The notes below the pieces were generated by a model. That model had not been told where the DNA came from, ran no database searches, and was given only the letters and a program-made list of their open reading frames with translations. From an uncultured Muribaculaceae bacterium (lineage in GTDB: Bacteria > Bacteroidota > Bacteroidia > Bacteroidales > Muribaculaceae): a stretch of 9,351 nucleotides of DNA. The position numbers were made by a program, and so were the translations under genes. Shown here piece by piece: positions 7,154 through 9,351 of this stretch; the first letter of the stretch is position 1; each line of letters starts with the position of its first letter. Location of the stretch: assembly GCA_910584665.1 (NCBI GenBank), contig CAJUBL010000085.1, positions 1 through 9,351 of the forward strand, in the 5' to 3' direction.

Positions 7154-7999
7154 ATGGAGATAATAAAGACGGTTGGCCAGCTTAAGGAGCGGGTGGCGAC
7201 ACAGCGTGTTGCCGGACGTACCGTTGGACTTGTGCCGACTATGGGTGCTTTGCACGATGGACACATGTCGCTTGTAGAGCGCGCGCGTCGCGAGAATGAC
7301 TTTGTGGTCGTAAGTATTTTTGTGAATCCTACGCAATTCAATAACGCTGCTGATCTGGCGACTTATCCGCGAACTGAGGATGCTGACTGTAACAGACTGA
7401 GCCGTGCCGGTGTTGACGTGGCTTTCATACCCGGTGTGGAGGATATGTATCCTGAACCAGATAACCGTCAGTTTGATCTCGGTGAAGTTGCGGCTGTGAT
7501 GGAAGGACCTATGCGCCCCGGTCATTTTAACGGTGTGGCCCAGGTGGTCAGCAAGTTGTTCATGTTCGCACAGCCAACCCGGGCTTATTTCGGAGAAAAA
7601 GACTTTCAGCAGATTGCGGTAATAAGACGTATGGTCGAGACTGAGGGCTTTGACATTGAGATTGTCGACTGTCCGATAAAACGTGCCGATGACGGGCTGG
7701 CGCTGAGTAGCCGTAATGTACGGCTTACTGCTGCACAGCGGGCTGTTGCCCCGATGATCCATAAGATTATGGCCGAGAGCGTCGCCAATGCCACGGGTAA
7801 GAGTGTATCTCAGGTCAGGAAGGAAGTCGTGGACTCCATCAATGCTGTCCCCGAAATGAAAGTAGAGTATTATGAGATTGTACATCCGCTCACTATGCAG
7901 CCTGTGGATGATTGGAGTGACGGTCCTGTAGGCTGTATCACAGTATATTGTGGCGATGTCCGTCTCATTGATAATATAAAATATACACAACAGGCATAG
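7154..7999 (+). CDS. panC: Pantothenate synthetase PanC
   Basis: A complete 281-residue cytoplasmic ligase, the normal family length. It joins (R)-pantoate and beta-alanine to make pantothenate, using ATP through a pantoyl-adenylate. The nucleotidyltransferase-fold signature is clear: VPTMGALHDGHMSL at 27-40 with the HxGH ATP motif as HDGH at 34-37, SIFVNPTQF at 54-62, GEKDFQQ at 147-153, and DDGLALSSRN at 180-188, which contains the KMSKS-like loop. The ATG at 7154 is the only start giving the standard MEIIKTVGQL N-terminus. No Shine-Dalgarno is apparent. It is followed after 5 nt by panD, whose product supplies its beta-alanine, so the two are almost certainly co-transcribed. Confidence 0.98.
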   Translation: MEIIKTVGQLKERVATQRVAGRTVGLVPTMGALHDGHMSLVERARRENDFVVVSIFVNPTQFNNAADLATYPRTEDADCNRLSRAGVDVAFIPGVEDMYPEPDNRQFDLGEVAAVMEGPMRPGHFNGVAQVVSKLFMFAQPTRAYFGEKDFQQIAVIRRMVETEGFDIEIVDCPIKRADDGLALSSRNVRLTAAQRAVAPMIHKIMAESVANATGKSVSQVRKEVVDSINAVPEMKVEYYEIVHPLTMQPVDDWSDGPVGCITVYCGDVRLIDNIKYTQQA

Positions 8000-8004
8000 G
8001 TGTC

Positions 8005-8358
8005 ATGTTAATTCAGGTATTGAAATCAAAAATCCATCGGGTGACAGTTACTGAGGCCCGTCTTGATTATATAGGGAGTATCACCATTGACCCGCTGTTG
8101 CTTGACAAAGCCGGAATTACGGAGGGAGAAAGGGTGTTTATTGTCAACAATAATAACGGAGAACGTCTTGATACATATACCATAGCCGGTGAGCCGGGAT
8201 CTGGCGTGATCTGTCTGAACGGTGCTGCGGCGCGGCGCGTGCAGCCCGGAGATATTGTCATAATTATGGCCTATGCGCTGATGACTCCCGAGGAGGCGAA
8301 GAATTTCAGGCCACGTGTGATATTTCCCGACACAGCAACCAATTTATTGAGTAACTAA
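8005..8358 (+). CDS. panD: Aspartate 1-decarboxylase PanD (proenzyme)
   Basis: A complete 117-residue pyruvoyl-dependent enzyme that converts L-aspartate to beta-alanine, the co-substrate of PanC. The self-processing site is intact: YIGSIT with Gly24-Ser25, where cleavage leaves the pyruvoyl group on Ser25 of the alpha chain. Other active-site residues fall at the Escherichia coli positions: K9, H11, Y22, R54, T57 and Y58. The segment NGAAARRVQPGD and the C-terminal FRPRVIFPD are also typical. It starts 5 nt after the panC stop; a weak AGG overlaps the end of panC. Ffh starts 26 nt downstream. Confidence 0.97.
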   Translation: MLIQVLKSKIHRVTVTEARLDYIGSITIDPLLLDKAGITEGERVFIVNNNNGERLDTYTIAGEPGSGVICLNGAAARRVQPGDIVIIMAYALMTPEEAKNFRPRVIFPDTATNLLSN

Positions 8359-8370
8359 TGATTAGGAATC

Positions 8371-8374
8371 AGGA
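8371..8374 (+). promoter_or_regulatory. Weak Shine-Dalgarno-like AGGA before ffh
   Basis: AGGA lies 10 nt upstream of the ATG at 8385, within a twice-occurring AGGAAT (8364-8369 and 8371-8376). It is one of few purine-rich candidates in the window and supports the choice of 8385 as the ffh start. The 26-nt panD-ffh gap shows no promoter match. Confidence 0.3.
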
Positions 8375-8384
8375 ATAATAATAT

Positions 8385-9351
8385 ATGTTTGATAATCTGA
8401 ACGAACGACTTGAACGTAGCTTCAAGATACTTAAGGGTCAAGGCAAGATCACAGAGATAAATGTGGCCGAAACTTTGAAAGATGTGCGTCGCGCATTGCT
8501 TGATGCCGATGTGAACTTCAAAGTTGCAAAGAACTTCACTGATACTGTCAAGGCTAAGGCCATGGGTCAGAATGTAATTAATGCCATCAAACCAAAGGAG
8601 TTGATGGTTAAGATCGTACATGATGAGCTGACAGCATTGATGGGAGGTGAGACTGCCCAGCTGAACCTTGGAGGAAATCCTACGGTGGTACTGATGTCGG
8701 GCCTGCAGGGCTCCGGTAAAACCACATTCAGCGGGAAACTTGCCAGAAAGCTGAAGAGTGAGAAGGGTCGTCGTCCGTTGCTGGTCGCATGTGACGTCTA
8801 TCGTCCTGCCGCCATTGACCAGCTGAAAGTCCTTGCCCGGCAGATCGATGTGCCCGTATATACCGAGGACGGCAATAAGAATCCGGTGCAGATCGCCGAG
8901 AATGCCATACGTTACGCTAAAAGCAACAACCTTGATCTGGTTATTGTCGATACCGCCGGCCGTCTTGCTGTAGATGAGGAGATGATGACCGAGATAGCTG
9001 CTATCAAGAAAGCTGTCAAGCCTCAGGAGACATTGTTTGTCGTTGACTCTATGACTGGTCAGGATGCGGTGAATACAGCCAAGGAGTTTAATGACCGTCT
9101 TGATTTTGACGGAGTTGTACTCACTAAACTTGACGGTGATACACGAGGTGGCGCAGCCTTGTCGATACGTACGGTCGTGACCAAACCTATAAAATTTGTC
9201 GGAACCGGAGAGAAGCTCGATGCCATAGATCCATTCCATCCGGCACGTATGGCCGACCGTATTCTGGGTATGGGTGATATCGTATCGCTCGTAGAGCGCG
9301 CCCAGCAGGTCTATGATGAGAAGAAAGCCAGGGAACTTGAAAGCAAAATAC
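8385..9351 (+). CDS. ffh: Signal recognition particle protein Ffh (SRP54), 5' part
   Basis: The first 322 codons of Ffh, cut off by the window edge and still open. Ffh is the GTPase of the signal recognition particle. With 4.5S RNA it binds signal sequences on nascent chains and docks with FtsY at the membrane. The N domain is the helical part starting MFDNLNERLERSF, with the LLDADVNFKVAK motif near 38-49. The G domain follows: P-loop GLQGSGKT at 106-113, DVYRPAA at 137-143, DTAGR at 189-193, TKLDGD at 247-252 with the adjacent RGG, and GTGEK at 273-277. The methionine-rich M domain lies beyond the window; only its approach (VSLVERAQQVYDEKKA) is seen. It starts 26 nt after panD and may share that transcript. 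No internal stop or frameshift was found. Confidence 0.97.
   Translation, partial: MFDNLNERLERSFKILKGQGKITEINVAETLKDVRRALLDADVNFKVAKNFTDTVKAKAMGQNVINAIKPKELMVKIVHDELTALMGGETAQLNLGGNPTVVLMSGLQGSGKTTFSGKLARKLKSEKGRRPLLVACDVYRPAAIDQLKVLARQIDVPVYTEDGNKNPVQIAENAIRYAKSNNLDLVIVDTAGRLAVDEEMMTEIAAIKKAVKPQETLFVVDSMTGQDAVNTAKEFNDRLDFDGVVLTKLDGDTRGGAALSIRTVVTKPIKFVGTGEKLDAIDPFHPARMADRILGMGDIVSLVERAQQVYDEKKARELESKI

Noticed and set aside
7145..7990. A 281-codon minus-strand open frame covering almost all of panC
   Set aside because: It is antisense to an unmistakable panC with all motifs. Its translation is rich in His, Tyr, Ile and Ser without any recognisable domain, as expected from a reverse-complement shadow.
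8355..9239. A 294-codon minus-strand open frame opposite ffh
   Set aside because: It lies entirely over the ffh N and G domains, which carry every expected GTPase motif. The antisense protein shows no family features.
1..9351. CRISPR array, tRNA, rRNA or intact insertion sequence
   Set aside because: I saw no regularly spaced repeats, cloverleaf sequence, rRNA sequence or transposase on either strand.

Overview
The window looks like a chromosomal segment of a Bacteroidales bacterium, possibly Muribaculaceae or a relative. Evidence: Bacteroidetes-style promoter elements (TAnnTTTG at -7), start codons mostly without Shine-Dalgarno sequences, A/T-rich leaders, and the protein character of DnaK, PanC, PanD and Ffh. 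The family-level placement is an impression from protein style, not a computed result.

Layout. (1) Positions 1-307 are a palindrome-rich stretch that may be the edge of a neighbouring mobile element, followed by a good promoter (216-248). (2) 308-4749 is a tight two-gene plus-strand operon of two DUF262 (GmrS/ParB-like) proteins. The first also carries a C-terminal DUF1524 HNH-type nuclease, giving it the architecture of GmrSD-like modification-dependent (type IV) restriction enzymes. The second has the DUF262 motifs followed by a long C-terminal part I cannot assign. (3) 4750-4912 is the convergent intergenic region, with a 14-bp-stem terminator (4856-4892) that can serve both directions. 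(4) dnaK (4913-6826) is complete on the minus strand. (5) 6827-7153 is the divergent dnaK/panC control region, with several perfect inverted repeats and promoter-like boxes in both directions. (6) 7154-9351 is a plus-strand housekeeping cluster: panC, panD and the 5' part of ffh, which runs off the window.

Functional picture. PanD makes beta-alanine from aspartate and PanC joins it to pantoate, so the pair completes vitamin B5 synthesis for CoA. Ffh (SRP54) and DnaK are core protein-targeting and folding factors. The DUF262 pair is the accessory element and the best candidate for an incompletely described system. It resembles a two-component anti-phage module in which one subunit is a nucleotide-dependent HNH nuclease and the other a companion with the same kind of sensor/NTPase domain and a different effector or recognition part. 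That role is inferred from family membership and operon structure only.
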